Positions 18,511 through 29,097 of a DNA stretch of 58,521 nucleotides are shown here, piece by piece. The position numbers and the translations under genes are program-made. The stretch comes from an uncultured Actinomycetes bacterium (GTDB lineage Bacteria; Actinomycetota; Actinomycetes; Nanopelagicales; Nanopelagicaceae): positions 1-58,521 of the forward strand of contig CAIQNN010000043.1 of the NCBI GenBank assembly GCA_903873185.1, read 5' to 3'. The notes under the pieces were generated by a model. That model did no database searches, was not told the DNA's origin, and worked only from the letters and a program-made list of their open reading frames with translations. Each line of letters begins with the position of its first letter. Within the stretch, counting starts at the first letter, position 1.

Positions 18511-19805
18511 AAATTCTGGTGAAAAATGCGCAATTGGTCAATGGCACTAAAACCGACGTACTAATTGTTGATGAGAAAATTGCAGCAATTGAAATAGGCA
18601 CTCAAGATAGCGCCGATCTAATCCTTGATGTCAATGGAGCTTTGCTGCTTCCGGGTTTGGTGGATTTACACACGCACCTTAGGGAACCTGGGCGAGAAGA
18701 TTCTGAAACCGTTCTTTCGGGATCGCGTTCTGCCGTAGCAGGTGGCTACACCGCTCTTTCTGCGATGGCGAACACGACTCCCGTTGCCGATACCGCCGGC
18801 GTGGTTGAACAAGTTTTCCGATTAGGCCAAGAAGCCGGACTGTGCGATGTCTTTCCAATTGGTGCCGTCACACAAGATTTGGCGGGCTTGCAACTGGCAG
18901 AGATCGGAGCAATGGCGGAATCAATCGCAAAGGTGCGAATATTTAGCGATGACGGTAAGTGTGTCTACGATCCACTAGTAATGAGACGCGCCCTTGAATA
19001 TGTGAAGTCCTTCGATGGAATCATTGCGCAACATGCCCAAGAGCCGCGTTTGACTGAGTCAGCTCAGATGAATGAGGGTTATGTCTCCTCGCTTCTTGGT
19101 CTAACTGGTTGGCCCGCGATCGCAGAAGAAGCAATCATCGCGCGCGATATTCTGCTTGCCGAACATGTAAAGAGCCGGCTGCATATCTGCCACTTAACCA
19201 CGGCGGGCGGTGTGGAACTTGTTCGATGGGCGAAATCGCGCGGAGTGCAAGTTACTGCCGAAGTCACTCCGCATCATCTTCTACTGACGGATGAAGCAGT
19301 GATTGGTTATGACCCAGTTTTTAAAGTTAACCCACCGCTGCGCACCAATGACGATGTTATGGCGCTTCGAGCGGGCTTAGCCGATGGCACGATTGATATC
19401 GTGGCAACTGATCATGCTCCTCACCCAACCGAAGATAAAGAGAGTGAATGGCAAAGCGCAGCATTTGGGATGATTGGTCTTGAAACTGCCCTCTCGGTTG
19501 TTGTTAAATCGATGATCGAAACTGGCTTGATGAGTTGGTCGGATTTAGTTGACCGAATGTCGATTGCTCCAGCTCGGATTGCAGGATATGCAGACCACGG
19601 TCAATCCATAGCAGTAGGTAACGTGGCCAATCTCATAGTTGTCGACCCCGACGCCACGTGGAGAGTTGACCGCATGATGACGGTTTCCAAAAGCAAGAAC
19701 ACGCCCTTTCATGGCATGACGCTGCCGGCTCGAATTCGGCACACAATATTTAGAGGTAAATTGGTGCTTAATGATGGGGAAGTAGTTGGGGAGAGTAATG
19801 CCTAA
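18507..19805 (+). CDS. pyrC: Dihydroorotase (class I)
   Basis: Cyclises carbamoyl aspartate to dihydroorotate; 432 residues, the long class I amidohydrolase. The metal-binding motif HTHLREPG starts at residue 55, and ATDHAPH in the C-terminal half carries the catalytic Asp. The zinc-bridging position usually held by a carboxylated Lys or an Asp falls in the [11 protein letters not shown] region. The start is a TTG overlapping the pyrB stop; a GTG 12 nt further in is the alternative. It overlaps carA by 8 nt. Confidence 0.95.
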   Translation: MKILVKNAQLVNGTKTDVLIVDEKIAAIEIGTQDSADLILDVNGALLLPGLVDLHTHLREPGREDSETVLSGSRSAVAGGYTALSAMANTTPVADTAGVVEQVFRLGQEAGLCDVFPIGAVTQDLAGLQLAEIGAMAESIAKVRIFSDDGKCVYDPLVMRRALEYVKSFDGIIAQHAQEPRLTESAQMNEGYVSSLLGLTGWPAIAEEAIIARDILLAEHVKSRLHICHLTTAGGVELVRWAKSRGVQVTAEVTPHHLLLTDEAVIGYDPVFKVNPPLRTNDDVMALRAGLADGTIDIVATDHAPHPTEDKESEWQSAAFGMIGLETALSVVVKSMIETGLMSWSDLVDRMSIAPARIAGYADHGQSIAVGNVANLIVVDPDATWRVDRMMTVSKSKNTPFHGMTLPARIRHTIFRGKLVLNDGEVVGESNA

Positions 19806-20937
19806 GGCTTATTTGGTTTTGGATGATGGTGCGATTTTTGAAGGCCAATCGTGGGCTTGTACGGGTGAGACTTTTGGCGAGGCCGTCTTCTCTACTGGTA
19901 TGACTGGCTATCAAGAAACGCTGACGGACCCTTCTTATTATCGCCAGGTCGTAATTATGACGTCGCCGCATATCGGAAATACCGGAATGAACCGAACTGA
20001 TGAAGAGTCTGAACGAATCTGGGTTTCGGGGTTTGTAGTTCGAAATCCCTCACCAACAGTAAGCAACTGGAGATCAGAGATCTCGCTCGAGGATTCACTA
20101 ATTGCGGCAGGTGTTGTTGGGATCAAGGGAGTTGATACCCGGGCAATTACCCGACACCTACGTGACCGCGGGGCTATGCGGGTTGGAATATTTTCTGACC
20201 TCGATCTCACTCGCGATGAGATGGTCGTTCGCGTTCGCAAGTCGCCACAGATGGCGGGCGCTTTCTTGGCATCTGATGTCTCTACCCCAACTACTTATGT
20301 AGTAAGTCCGCCCCCTGGAACGTCAAAGAGGTATGTAGTTGCTGCGCTCGATCTTGGAATTAAGGCAGCCACGCCTCGTTATCTGGCAGAGCGCGGCGTT
20401 GAAGTTCACGTAATGCCACTGAACAGCACCGCGGACCAAATTCGCGCAATCGCACCAGATGGCATCTTTCTTTCAAATGGTCCAGGCGATCCTGCAACCA
20501 TGACCGAAATGGTGGCTCTTGTACGAGAGTTTCTACTAGAGAAGATGCCGATTTTCGGAATTTGCTTCGGACATCAAATATTGGGTCGGGCACTCGGTTT
20601 TGAAACTTACAAATTGCCGTTTGGGCATCGGGGAATCAACCAACCAGTTAAGAACATTAATTCCGGTGCAGTTGAGATAACCGCTCACAATCATGGATTC
20701 GCTGTTAAGGCGCCGATTGATGGCAATTTCGCTACTGCATATGGCGCCGGATATGTCAGCCATATCTGTTTGAATGACGGCGTTGTCGAAGGGTTAGAGT
20801 TGATTGAACTTCCGGTTTTCAGCGTGCAATATCACCCAGAAGCTGCAGCGGGGCCTCATGACGCCCAATACCTATTTGATCACTTTGTGGATTTGATGGC
20901 TAAATCCCAACTCCAGAAAGCTGCTTCGAATGCCTAG
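19798..20937 (+). CDS. carA: Carbamoyl-phosphate synthase small (glutaminase) chain
   Basis: Provides ammonia from glutamine to CarB for carbamoyl phosphate used by pyrB and arginine synthesis; 379 residues. The class I amidotransferase triad is visible: nucleophile Cys at about 256 in [11 protein letters not shown], and His/Glu in [16 protein letters not shown] 19798 is preferred to an in-frame TTG at 19786 because the protein then begins [10 protein letters not shown] like its family, with GGGGAG just upstream. It overlaps pyrC and carB by 8 nt each. Confidence 0.95.
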   Translation: MPKAYLVLDDGAIFEGQSWACTGETFGEAVFSTGMTGYQETLTDPSYYRQVVIMTSPHIGNTGMNRTDEESERIWVSGFVVRNPSPTVSNWRSEISLEDSLIAAGVVGIKGVDTRAITRHLRDRGAMRVGIFSDLDLTRDEMVVRVRKSPQMAGAFLASDVSTPTTYVVSPPPGTSKRYVVAALDLGIKAATPRYLAERGVEVHVMPLNSTADQIRAIAPDGIFLSNGPGDPATMTEMVALVREFLLEKMPIFGICFGHQILGRALGFETYKLPFGHRGINQPVKNINSGAVEITAHNHGFAVKAPIDGNFATAYGAGYVSHICLNDGVVEGLELIELPVFSVQYHPEAAAGPHDAQYLFDHFVDLMAKSQLQKAASNA

Positions 20938-23900
20938 AGATACCAGTATCAAGAGCGTTTTAGTTATCGGCAGTGGTCCAATAGTTATCGGACAAGCTTG
21001 CGAATTTGATTACTCAGGCACTCAGGCCTGTCGCGTCCTTAAAGAGGAAGGCATCAGGGTCATCCTGATTAACTCAAATCCAGCGACAATTATGACCGAT
21101 CCGGAATTTGCGGATGCAACCTATATTGAACCAATCACGACCGAAATCATTGAAAAGATCTTGGCAAAGGAGCGACCTTCGGCTGTTCTAGCCACACTCG
21201 GAGGCCAAACCGCACTCAACGCGGCCATGGGGCTCTATGAAAGTGGTCTCCTAGAAAAGTACGGAACTAAGTTGATCGGTGCCGATATTCCGGCCATCAA
21301 ACGTGGAGAAGACCGCGAAGTTTTCAAAGGAATCGTCGCCAAGATTGGCGGGGAGTCTGCCAAGTCCCAGATCGCCCATTCAATGGCCGAGTGTCTGGCT
21401 GCGGCAGAAGTGCTGAACTACCCAGTTGTTGTACGACCATCTTTCACGATGGGTGGTTTGGGTTCAGGAATTGCATATAACGAGACCGAACTTGAACTTA
21501 TAGCTGGCGCTGGCTTGCGCCATAGTCCAACAACTGAAGTATTGCTCGAAGAATCAATTATTGGCTGGAAAGAGTACGAGTTAGAGGTTATGCGAGATCA
21601 CAAAGATAATGTGGTCATTGTTTGTAGCATTGAAAATATAGATCCAATGGGCGTTCACACCGGTGATTCGATCACGGTGGCGCCAGCGTTAACACTTACC
21701 GATGTTGAATTTCAAAAACTCAGAAATCTGTCGATTGAGATTATTAGAGAAGTTGGAGTCGCAACGGGAGGCTGCAATATTCAATTCGCAGTAAATCCAA
21801 GCGATGGCAGAATAATCGTCATTGAGATGAACCCAAGAGTCTCAAGGTCGTCGGCATTAGCTTCAAAGGCAACTGGCTTCCCAATCGCAAAAATCGCCAC
21901 CAAATTGGCAATTGGCTACACGCTAGATGAGATTGAAAACGATATTACCCAGTCTACACCTGCCTCTTTTGAACCCACCCTCGATTACATAGTTGTAAAG
22001 GTTCCTAGATTCGCCTTCGAGAAATTCCCAGAAGCAGATAACCGGCTCACCACTACGATGAAAAGCGTCGGCGAAGCGATGGCTATTGGTCGCAGTTTTC
22101 CAGAGGCGCTGCAGAAAGCTTTGCGGTCGGTCGAGAAGAAGGGCTCCTCTTTCACTTGGAAGCAGGGCGGAGCGAATAAAGATTGGTTGCTGGAGCAAAT
22201 TGCGATTCCTACTGAATTTCGAATTCAACAAGTTCAACAAGTTATGGCTTTGGGAGCCACTGTTAGCGAAGTTCACGACGCAACAAAAATTGACCCCTGG
22301 TTTCTAACACAGATTGAGATCATTAATGAGATGGCAGCGGAAATTATTCGATCCGGCGATCTTTCCTTAGATCTTCTCCATCGCGCAAAATCACTAGGGT
22401 TCTCAGATCTCCAATTGTCGGAATTAACGACTCTCACTGAGGGTGAGATTCGCTCGCTGCGTCACCGAAATGGCCTCCGACCGGTTTACAAGACTGTTGA
22501 TACCTGCGCAGCAGAATTCGAAGCTCATACTCCTTATCACTATTCAAGTTACGACCTGGAGACAGAAGTTCGTCATCGCACCAAACCGGCAGTGATCATT
22601 TTGGGAAGCGGACCAAACCGTATTGGTCAAGGAGTGGAGTTCGACTACTCGTGTGTCCATGCGGCATATGCATTGCATGACGCTGGTTACGAGACCATCA
22701 TGATTAATTGCAATCCAGAGACCGTCTCAACCGACTACGACACATCAGATCGTCTCTACTTTGAACCGTTGACGTTAGAAGATGTCCTCGAAGTTATCGC
22801 CGCTGAAACTTTGGCGGGACCAGTGCTTGGAGTTATCGCTCAACTTGGTGGTCAAACGCCCCTAGGACTCGCCAGGGGTTTGATGGAAGCCGGAGTGAGC
22901 ATCTTGGGCACCAGTCCCGATGCCATCGATTTAGCGGAAGAACGGGGCGCCTTCGGCGCAATTCTTGCGCAGAATAACTTAGTAGCCCCCAAATTCGGAA
23001 TGGCCTACTCGTACGCTGAGGCGCTCGAAATCGCCAAAGAGCTAAGTTATCCGGTTCTAGTTCGGCCTTCTTTTGTTCTGGGAGGTCGCGGTATGGAGAT
23101 CGTTTACGACGACGAATCTCTTGAGGGCTTTATAGCCAAGGCAACGGAGATAACGCCCAATCATCCGGTTTTGATAGATCGATTCTTGGATGATGCCATC
23201 GAGATTGATGTTGATGCACTCTTCGATGGCGACGAACTCTTTTTGGCCGGAGTAATGGAACATATTGAAGAGGCCGGAGTTCACTCCGGCGATTCAGCAT
23301 GCGTGCTGCCCAGCATGTCTATCACCAGTGAGAAGCTGATAGAAATTCGTACGGCCACCGAGAAAATTGCACGCAGCGTTGGCGTGCGCGGCCTGATTAA
23401 TATTCAGTTTGCCATAGCAAAGGGTGAAGAGTGCGAACAACTTTACGTTCTAGAGGCTAATCCTCGGGCCTCTCGAACAGTACCTTTCGTTTCAAAGGCA
23501 ACTGGAAATGCGCTAGCCAAGGCAGCAGCGCTAATTGCTACGGGAGTTCCAATTTCAGAGCTTCGAAAATCAATTCTGCCCAGCGTTGGCGATGGCGTGG
23601 CTAATGGAATTTCGGTTAAAGAGGCGGTGCTGCCTTGGAATCGCTTCCGTCGCATAGACGGAATGGGAGTTGATTCAGTATTAGGACCTGAAATGCGTTC
23701 GACCGGTGAAGTTATGGGTATCGCTCATACTTTCGGTGAGGCTTACGCAAAGAGTCAAACCGCTGCCTTTGGAGCGCTTCCAAAAATGGGCCAGGTCTTT
23801 CTTTCGCTCTCTAATCGAGATAAGTCTGGTGCGCTAAAGCCCGCCAGTGATCTGGTCGGGCTGGGTTTTTCATTAGTAACTACGGCCGGAACTCATAAGT

Positions 23901-24199
23901 ACCTCTTGGATAATGGTGTTCCATCAAGGCTCGTGCGCAAACATTCTGAAGGCTCAACAGGTGGTTCCGATCTGACTGCGCTTGAAGTTATAAATTCTGG
24001 CGAAATTGCATTGGTAGTAAATACGCCCTTAGGCAGAGGTACTCGACATGACGGTTGGTTGATTCGCACAGCCGCAGTTCAACGATCTATTCCATGCATA
24101 ACTACTATTGCCGGCTTTAAGGCTGCAGTCGCGGGCATCACTGAACTAAAGGATCATGATTTTGCAATTCAATCGATCCAAGAGTGGCTAGCAGAATGA
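20930..24199 (+). CDS. carB: Carbamoyl-phosphate synthase large chain
   Basis: A 1089-residue synthase with the expected tandem ATP-grasp halves. The first starts at [22 protein letters not shown] and the repeat near residue 555 at [21 protein letters not shown]. The first half makes carboxyphosphate and carbamate, and the second phosphorylates carbamate. A C-terminal MGS-like allosteric domain (about 950-1085, with TTAGTHKYL) binds UMP or ornithine-type effectors in relatives. Overlaps carA and, by ATGA, pyrK. Confidence 0.97.
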   Translation: MPRDTSIKSVLVIGSGPIVIGQACEFDYSGTQACRVLKEEGIRVILINSNPATIMTDPEFADATYIEPITTEIIEKILAKERPSAVLATLGGQTALNAAMGLYESGLLEKYGTKLIGADIPAIKRGEDREVFKGIVAKIGGESAKSQIAHSMAECLAAAEVLNYPVVVRPSFTMGGLGSGIAYNETELELIAGAGLRHSPTTEVLLEESIIGWKEYELEVMRDHKDNVVIVCSIENIDPMGVHTGDSITVAPALTLTDVEFQKLRNLSIEIIREVGVATGGCNIQFAVNPSDGRIIVIEMNPRVSRSSALASKATGFPIAKIATKLAIGYTLDEIENDITQSTPASFEPTLDYIVVKVPRFAFEKFPEADNRLTTTMKSVGEAMAIGRSFPEALQKALRSVEKKGSSFTWKQGGANKDWLLEQIAIPTEFRIQQVQQVMALGATVSEVHDATKIDPWFLTQIEIINEMAAEIIRSGDLSLDLLHRAKSLGFSDLQLSELTTLTEGEIRSLRHRNGLRPVYKTVDTCAAEFEAHTPYHYSSYDLETEVRHRTKPAVIILGSGPNRIGQGVEFDYSCVHAAYALHDAGYETIMINCNPETVSTDYDTSDRLYFEPLTLEDVLEVIAAETLAGPVLGVIAQLGGQTPLGLARGLMEAGVSILGTSPDAIDLAEERGAFGAILAQNNLVAPKFGMAYSYAEALEIAKELSYPVLVRPSFVLGGRGMEIVYDDESLEGFIAKATEITPNHPVLIDRFLDDAIEIDVDALFDGDELFLAGVMEHIEEAGVHSGDSACVLPSMSITSEKLIEIRTATEKIARSVGVRGLINIQFAIAKGEECEQLYVLEANPRASRTVPFVSKATGNALAKAAALIATGVPISELRKSILPSVGDGVANGISVKEAVLPWNRFRRIDGMGVDSVLGPEMRSTGEVMGIAHTFGEAYAKSQTAAFGALPKMGQVFLSLSNRDKSGALKPASDLVGLGFSLVTTAGTHKYLLDNGVPSRLVRKHSEGSTGGSDLTALEVINSGEIALVVNTPLGRGTRHDGWLIRTAAVQRSIPCITTIAGFKAAVAGITELKDHDFAIQSIQEWLAE

Positions 24200-25047
24200 T
24201 AAATAAATATGCACACGCCGTTGACGCTGAAATTATCAGCAATAAAAGAGTTGGCGCTTACCATCACATGGTTTTTGAGGTTGGTGCGATGGCGGGTCAG
24301 GTTCGCCCTGGCAACTTCGTCGCGATTTCAGTAGGTGGCGAAACTTCAGCAATGGTCCTTCGACGCGCCTTTGCAATCCATAGATCAATGGATCGTGGCG
24401 GATCTGGCGGGGTTGTAGAACTAGTTGTCGCACCACATGGCGGCGGCAGTAAATGGTTGACCAGTCTTGAGGTACATCGCAAAGTTAATATTGTCGGTCC
24501 ACTTGGCACCGCTTTTGGTATTCCTACTGAGCCAGTACGTGCCCTTTTGGTCGGCGGTGGGTACGGCTCAGCGCCCCTATTTGGTTTGGCCGAAGTTCTC
24601 AAGTCACGTGGCTCTAGAGTAGATATGGTTTTGGGCGCGAGCACGGCCGGAAAGATATATGCCCCGCTTGAGGGCAAGAGAGCAGTTAATTCACTGACAA
24701 TAACAACCGATGATGGTAGCGCTGGATTACACGGAAAAGTTAGCGACTTCTTGCCGGATCTAATAGCCGCCTCGGGCACCGAGATTATTTATTCGTGTGG
24801 ACCAATGGGCATGCTTGCGGCAATCTCCAAAATCGCAGGGGAGCTCGACCTCGTGCACCAATGCGCCGTGGAAGAGGCCATGGCTTGTGGTATCGGAGTT
24901 TGCATGACTTGCGTACTTCCTTTGAGAGATACAAATGGCACGATTCGAATGCAACGCTCTTGCATTGAAGGACCAGTAGTAGATGGCTCCAGAGTCATTT
25001 GGGACAGTCCTCGGGCAATTCCCGAAGGTACTTGGGGGGCTCAATGA
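24196..25047 (+). CDS. pyrK: Dihydroorotate dehydrogenase electron-transfer subunit PyrK
   Basis: A 283-residue FAD and 2Fe-2S protein that passes electrons from PyrD to NAD+. The FAD-binding segment includes LRRAFAIH, the NAD region [15 protein letters not shown], and the iron-sulfur ligands CGIGVCMTC followed by a fourth Cys 17 residues later (C-x4-C-x2-C-x16-C). The ATG at 24196, overlapping the carB stop, is preferred to an ORF start 12 nt earlier. With the class 1B PyrD next door it forms the heterotetrameric NAD-linked enzyme. Confidence 0.92.
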   Translation: MINKYAHAVDAEIISNKRVGAYHHMVFEVGAMAGQVRPGNFVAISVGGETSAMVLRRAFAIHRSMDRGGSGGVVELVVAPHGGGSKWLTSLEVHRKVNIVGPLGTAFGIPTEPVRALLVGGGYGSAPLFGLAEVLKSRGSRVDMVLGASTAGKIYAPLEGKRAVNSLTITTDDGSAGLHGKVSDFLPDLIAASGTEIIYSCGPMGMLAAISKIAGELDLVHQCAVEEAMACGIGVCMTCVLPLRDTNGTIRMQRSCIEGPVVDGSRVIWDSPRAIPEGTWGAQ

Positions 25048-25976
25048 ATTTTGATTTCACCACCACGCTAGCTGGCACTATTTTTCCTAACCCCATTTTT
25101 ACTGCAAGCGGTTGCGCCGGTTCGGGCAAAGAATTAATTCAGTTCTTTCCATTGACTGATCTAGGGGCGGTTGTCACAAAATCTATAATGTTAAAACCCC
25201 GTTCTGGCCGGGCTACCCCTCGTATGGCAGAGACTCCAAGCGGCATGCTTAATTCAATTGGACTTCAAGGTCCAGGTATCGCTGCATTCCTTCAGGATGA
25301 CATCCCTTGGCTAAAGTCCAAAGGAGCTCGAATTGTCGTAAGCATTGCTGGCGAATCTGTAGCCGATTACGCCGAACTTGCCCGATTAATTAGTGGCGTT
25401 TCGGGGATTAGCGCGGTAGAAGTAAATATCTCTTGTCCAAATGTTGAAAGTCGCGGCCAAGTTTTTTCTTGCAACCCAGTTACCGCTCATGCCGCGATCA
25501 GCGCAGTTAAGAAGAATATTGATCCGTCGCTTCCAATTATCGCCAAACTCTCTCCCGACGTAACCGACATCACCGAAATCGCCGACGTGGTAATCAACGC
25601 AGGTGCAGATGGTCTGGCACTGATAAATACCCTTCTAGGAATGGTTATTGATACGAATTCCATGAAGCCGAAATTAGCGGGCAAGACCGGTGGTCTTTCG
25701 GGCCCAGCGATTCGACCGGTTGCAGTTCGAGCGATCTACCAAGTAAAAGCGCGATTTCCCCAAATTTCGATCTTGGGAATGGGGGGAGTCACCAACGGGC
25801 GTGAGGCCTTTGAAATGATTCTCGCAGGTGCATCTGCGGTTTCGGTAGGAACGGCAAATTTTGGAAATCCACTTGCCACTATGAAGATCAAGGCTGAGCT
25901 GCAAGAACTGCTAATCGAGCGAGGTTTTGCTTCGGTGGCAGCGGCAGTTGGTTACGCGCACAGAGAAGAGGACTAA
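25044..25976 (+). CDS. pyrD: Dihydroorotate dehydrogenase, class 1B catalytic subunit
   Basis: A 310-residue FMN TIM-barrel enzyme that oxidises dihydroorotate to orotate. The catalytic base is Cys in VEVNISCPNVESRG, the class 1 feature (class 2 membrane enzymes have Ser). INTLLGMVIDTNSMKPKLAG and the C-terminal GMGGVTNGREAFEMILAGASAVSVGT are typical of class 1B. ATG 25044 overlaps the pyrK stop (ATGA). It is NAD-dependent through PyrK, so soluble rather than quinone-linked. Confidence 0.94.
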   Translation: MNFDFTTTLAGTIFPNPIFTASGCAGSGKELIQFFPLTDLGAVVTKSIMLKPRSGRATPRMAETPSGMLNSIGLQGPGIAAFLQDDIPWLKSKGARIVVSIAGESVADYAELARLISGVSGISAVEVNISCPNVESRGQVFSCNPVTAHAAISAVKKNIDPSLPIIAKLSPDVTDITEIADVVINAGADGLALINTLLGMVIDTNSMKPKLAGKTGGLSGPAIRPVAVRAIYQVKARFPQISILGMGGVTNGREAFEMILAGASAVSVGTANFGNPLATMKIKAELQELLIERGFASVAAAVGYAHREED

Positions 25977-26681
25977 ATGAAGTCACCGATTATTTTGGCG
26001 CTAGACACCGACGAGGTAGATATTGCTCGCCAATGGATCGCTGCGACCTCGGACTCGATCTCAATATACAAAGTTGGGCTGGAATTCTTCTTAAAGAATG
26101 GCTCCGCTGGCGTCACGGCCTTGCGAGAAGCTGGCGATTTCTCCTTATTTCTTGACTTAAAATTGCACGACATTCCGAACACGGTGGGCGCGGCAACTTT
26201 GAGCGTCAAACATCTTGCGCCCAAATTTTTGACAGTTCACGCAAGTGGGGGAAGTGAAATGATTTCTGCAGCAGTGGTGGCAGCACCGAACTCCTCAATA
26301 ACTGCAGTTACCGTTTTAACATCGCTAGGCAACCAAGAGCTCGGCCAAATTGGATTTAGATCTGATGCGTTAAGTACAGCGACTGGTTTAGCCGTTCTGG
26401 CGACTGCTGCAGGTGCACGGTCCATCGTCTGTTCGCCGCTAGAAGTTGCCGCAATCCGAGCTCTGGTTACCGCTGATGTTGAATTGATAACCCCGGGGGT
26501 TCGACCTGCTGGATCCGATAATGCAGATCAAAAGCGCACAACTACGCCGCAAGCGGCGATTTCTGCTGGTGCGGATTTTGTCGTAATAGGTCGACCAATA
26601 ACTTCTTTTTGGAAGGCGGGCGCTTTGGCTATGAACACACAAGCGAAGCTAATTCTTGACTCGATCGTTGCCCAAAGCTAA
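25977..26681 (+). CDS. pyrF: Orotidine 5'-phosphate decarboxylase
   Basis: The last UMP step; 234 residues. The catalytic DLKLHD array is visible with Asp 60, Lys 62 and Asp 65 (FLDLKLHDIPNTV), and the phosphate-binding PGVRP lies near 175. The length and motif place it in the common short OMPDC group rather than the longer type found in mycobacteria. It starts directly after the pyrD stop and ends the operon. Confidence 0.94.
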   Translation: MKSPIILALDTDEVDIARQWIAATSDSISIYKVGLEFFLKNGSAGVTALREAGDFSLFLDLKLHDIPNTVGAATLSVKHLAPKFLTVHASGGSEMISAAVVAAPNSSITAVTVLTSLGNQELGQIGFRSDALSTATGLAVLATAAGARSIVCSPLEVAAIRALVTADVELITPGVRPAGSDNADQKRTTTPQAAISAGADFVVIGRPITSFWKAGALAMNTQAKLILDSIVAQS

Positions 26682-26686
26682 TCGGA

Positions 26687-26692
26687 TAAACT
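26687..26692 (+). promoter_or_regulatory. -10 hexamer for a leaderless mihF-gmk transcript
   Basis: TAAACT ends 6 nt before the GTG at 26699. No ribosome-binding site is present. This supports the full-length fusion start rather than only the internal ATG. Confidence 0.55.
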
Positions 26693-26698
26693 CATAAG

Positions 26699-27595
26699 GT
26701 GAATACCGTCCCACTCTCACCCGAGTCACGGATTAAGGCAGTTCAGAATTCAGCCATTGCTCGAAAAGAGCGCGCGCTTCTTCGAGAGCAGATTTCAAAA
26801 GGCCAACTATCAATCTTTGCTGCGATCACCGATCCGCGGGAAAGTATTCAGCGAATGCGAGTAGTTGACCTGCTATCTAGTGTTCCAGGAATTGGACTTT
26901 CGCGGGCGCAGGCAATTTTGGAGCGCTCGGGCATCTCATTGACCCGTAAGATTGGCGGGTTAGGTAAGCATCAGATCCGCGCTTTAAGAAATGAGCCCAC
27001 ATTGAACAAGGTAAATCCACCAATGGGGCGATTGATTGTGATTTCAGGCCCGGGCGGAGTTGGCAAGAGCACCATTGCCTCAGCCCTGCGACAAGATCCG
27101 AGATTTTGGGTGAGCGTCTCTGCCACAACTAGACCGCCGCGAGCTGGTGAGCGCGAAGGAGTTGATTATTTCTTCATCTCCGAGGTCGAATTTGATCGAA
27201 TGATCCAGGGCTCGGCCTTCCTCGAGTGGGCCGAGTTTGCTGGAGCTCGATACGGAACCCCAAAGTCGGGGGTGCAAGAAGGACGAGAGCTCGGCAGGCA
27301 CGTGCTGCTAGAGATTGAGATTGAAGGGGCAAAGCAGGTTGCCGCAGCCGATCCCAGCGCTTTATTGGTCTTTATCGCACCGCCTTCATGGGAGGAGCTA
27401 GAGCTTCGCTTGACCGCTCGTGGCACTGATTCTGCCGAACGCCGCGCCGCTAGGCTGGCGCTAGCAAGGGCCGAGTTGGCTGCGGCTGCCGATTTCCAGC
27501 ATGTTCTGGTCAATTCTCAAGTCGATGAGGTCATCGCGGAACTGGTATCCTTGGCGACTTCGCCCCAAGGCGGGCAGACGACACCACGCAGTTGA
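26699..27595 (+). CDS. gmk: Fused actinobacterial IHF (mIHF) domain and guanylate kinase
   Basis: A 298-residue continuous reading frame with two modules. Residues 1-100 resemble actinobacterial integration host factor: [21 protein letters not shown] and a [11 protein letters not shown] end match the mIHF DNA-binding fold. Residues 109-290 are a complete guanylate kinase with P-loop GPGGVGKST at 117-125, GMP-binding [19 protein letters not shown], and the [11 protein letters not shown] core. In mycobacteria these are two adjacent genes (mihF and gmk). The GTG start follows a 6-nt-spaced TAAACT. An internal ATG at 27023, with AAGG 11 nt upstream, could also yield free Gmk. The fused form would tie a nucleoid protein to a GMP kinase; function beyond the two domains is unknown. 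Confidence 0.9.
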   Translation: MNTVPLSPESRIKAVQNSAIARKERALLREQISKGQLSIFAAITDPRESIQRMRVVDLLSSVPGIGLSRAQAILERSGISLTRKIGGLGKHQIRALRNEPTLNKVNPPMGRLIVISGPGGVGKSTIASALRQDPRFWVSVSATTRPPRAGEREGVDYFFISEVEFDRMIQGSAFLEWAEFAGARYGTPKSGVQEGRELGRHVLLEIEIEGAKQVAAADPSALLVFIAPPSWEELELRLTARGTDSAERRAARLALARAELAAAADFQHVLVNSQVDEVIAELVSLATSPQGGQTTPRS

Positions 27596-27606
27596 GAGGT
27601 TCATTA

Positions 27607-27876
27607 ATGACAAGTTTGGATGGCATCACGAATCCACCGATTGATGAGTTGCTCGATAAAGCCGGCTCTAAGTACAGCTTGGTTCTTTACGCGGCTAAGC
27701 GTGCCCGGCAGATCAATGCCTACTATTCCCAACTAGGCGAGGGACTTCTTGAATATGTAGGGCCACTTGTTGACACTTATGTCCACGAGAAGCCGCTTTC
27801 AATTGCCTTGCGCGAGATTAATGAAGGTCTACTAACGATTGAAAATCTAGAGCCAAAAGCTCCTGAGGTCGCTTAA
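27607..27876 (+). CDS. rpoZ: RNA polymerase omega subunit
   Basis: An 89-residue omega subunit. [29 protein letters not shown] is the conserved N-terminal helix region and [15 protein letters not shown] the next. The ATG at 27607 is chosen because GAGAGG lies 7 nt upstream; an in-frame TTG at 27592 would add five residues. Position after gmk is standard. The fold assists beta-prime assembly and, in other bacteria, ppGpp response. Confidence 0.93.
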   Translation: MTSLDGITNPPIDELLDKAGSKYSLVLYAAKRARQINAYYSQLGEGLLEYVGPLVDTYVHEKPLSIALREINEGLLTIENLEPKAPEVA

Positions 27877-27879
27877 CCT
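27874..27879 (+). promoter_or_regulatory. -10 hexamer for a leaderless coaBC transcript
   Basis: TAACCT, whose first three bases are the rpoZ stop codon, ends 6 nt before the coaBC ATG at 27886. Confidence 0.5.
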
Positions 27880-27885
27880 ATTCAG

Positions 27886-29097
27886 ATGAACACCCTGCCA
27901 CGAGGCCGAGAGATTATTTTAGGTATCGGCGGGGGAGTCGCGGCATACAAATCGGCGGAACTTCTGCGCCGGCTCCAAGATCATGGTTTTTTGGTGACCG
28001 TCATTCCGACATCGGCGAGCTTGAACTTTGTAGGTGAAGCCACATGGGAAGCGCTATCTGGAAGACCCGTACAAAGTTCACTTTGGAATAACGTTCATAA
28101 AGTTCCCCACATTCGTACTGCGGAGATTGCAGATGCGATTGTGGTCGCACCTGCGACCGCTGATTTAATCGCCCGCATTGCCAGTGGCCGAGCCGATGAT
28201 TTTCTAACCAATGTAATTTTGGCCTCTGATGCTCCACTTCTTCTGGTGCCTGCCATGCATCCTCAAATGTGGCTCAATGAGGCAACGATCGCCAACGTGG
28301 AAACCCTGCGAAGTCGAGGGATAACTGTTCTTGAACCAGATATCGGACGGCTAACTGGCAAGGATTCTGGCGTCGGGCGCTTTCCAGAAGTGACGCGCAT
28401 CATCTCCTCGCTCCAGGAATTATTGCTCAGTGATTCTGACTTATTGGGCCACCACCTTCTTATAACTGCAGGAGGTACACGAGAGCCCATCGATCCCGTT
28501 CGCTATATTGGAAATCGCTCCTCTGGCAAGCAGGGGTACGCCTTAGCATTTGCCGCTGCGAAGCGAGGGGCAGTGGTGACGCTCATCAGCGCCAATGTTC
28601 AATTACCAGATATCGAAGGCATCGAAACGATTCATGTTGAGACCGCGCTGCAAATGTTTGCCGCGGTTTCCGAACGTTTTCCTAAGGTCCGAGCTTTGAT
28701 TATGACGGCCGCAGTTGCTGATTCGCGACCTACAAATGCAGCGTTAAGCAAAATAGCCAAAAATGATTTGGGAGCCATTGAAACAACCCTTAATCCTGAC
28801 ATCCTCTTAGAAATGTCGCGGAGTAAAACCTCAGAACAAATTCTTGTGGGGTTCGCTGCCGAGACTTCTAAGGATGAGTTGGTCGAGCGAGGAACACGCA
28901 AACTAATTGCAAAAGGGGCCGACCTGCTCTTCGTTAATGATGTTTCGGACGGGGCGATATTCGGCACCAACGAGACCGCTGGTTGGATTCTTGCGCAAGG
29001 GCAATCGCCAATAGCGGTTGCTAGCGCCACGAAGGACTCACTGGCAAATCAACTCTTAGATTCACTGGCACTTAAGTTAGGTTATGCCAATGACTAA
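27886..29097 (+). CDS. coaBC: Bifunctional phosphopantothenoylcysteine synthetase/decarboxylase
   Basis: Two consecutive steps of coenzyme A synthesis in one 403-residue protein. The N-terminal FMN-dependent decarboxylase (1-185) has [14 protein letters not shown], the catalytic His 75 and PAMHPQMW at 122-129. The C-terminal synthetase has [22 protein letters not shown]. Compared with E. coli Dfp, His replaces the essential Asn of PxMNxxMW and the active-site flap Cys is not visible; I believe mycobacterial CoaBC shows the His too. It overlaps metK by 8 nt. Confidence 0.94.
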   Translation: MNTLPRGREIILGIGGGVAAYKSAELLRRLQDHGFLVTVIPTSASLNFVGEATWEALSGRPVQSSLWNNVHKVPHIRTAEIADAIVVAPATADLIARIASGRADDFLTNVILASDAPLLLVPAMHPQMWLNEATIANVETLRSRGITVLEPDIGRLTGKDSGVGRFPEVTRIISSLQELLLSDSDLLGHHLLITAGGTREPIDPVRYIGNRSSGKQGYALAFAAAKRGAVVTLISANVQLPDIEGIETIHVETALQMFAAVSERFPKVRALIMTAAVADSRPTNAALSKIAKNDLGAIETTLNPDILLEMSRSKTSEQILVGFAAETSKDELVERGTRKLIAKGADLLFVNDVSDGAIFGTNETAGWILAQGQSPIAVASATKDSLANQLLDSLALKLGYAND

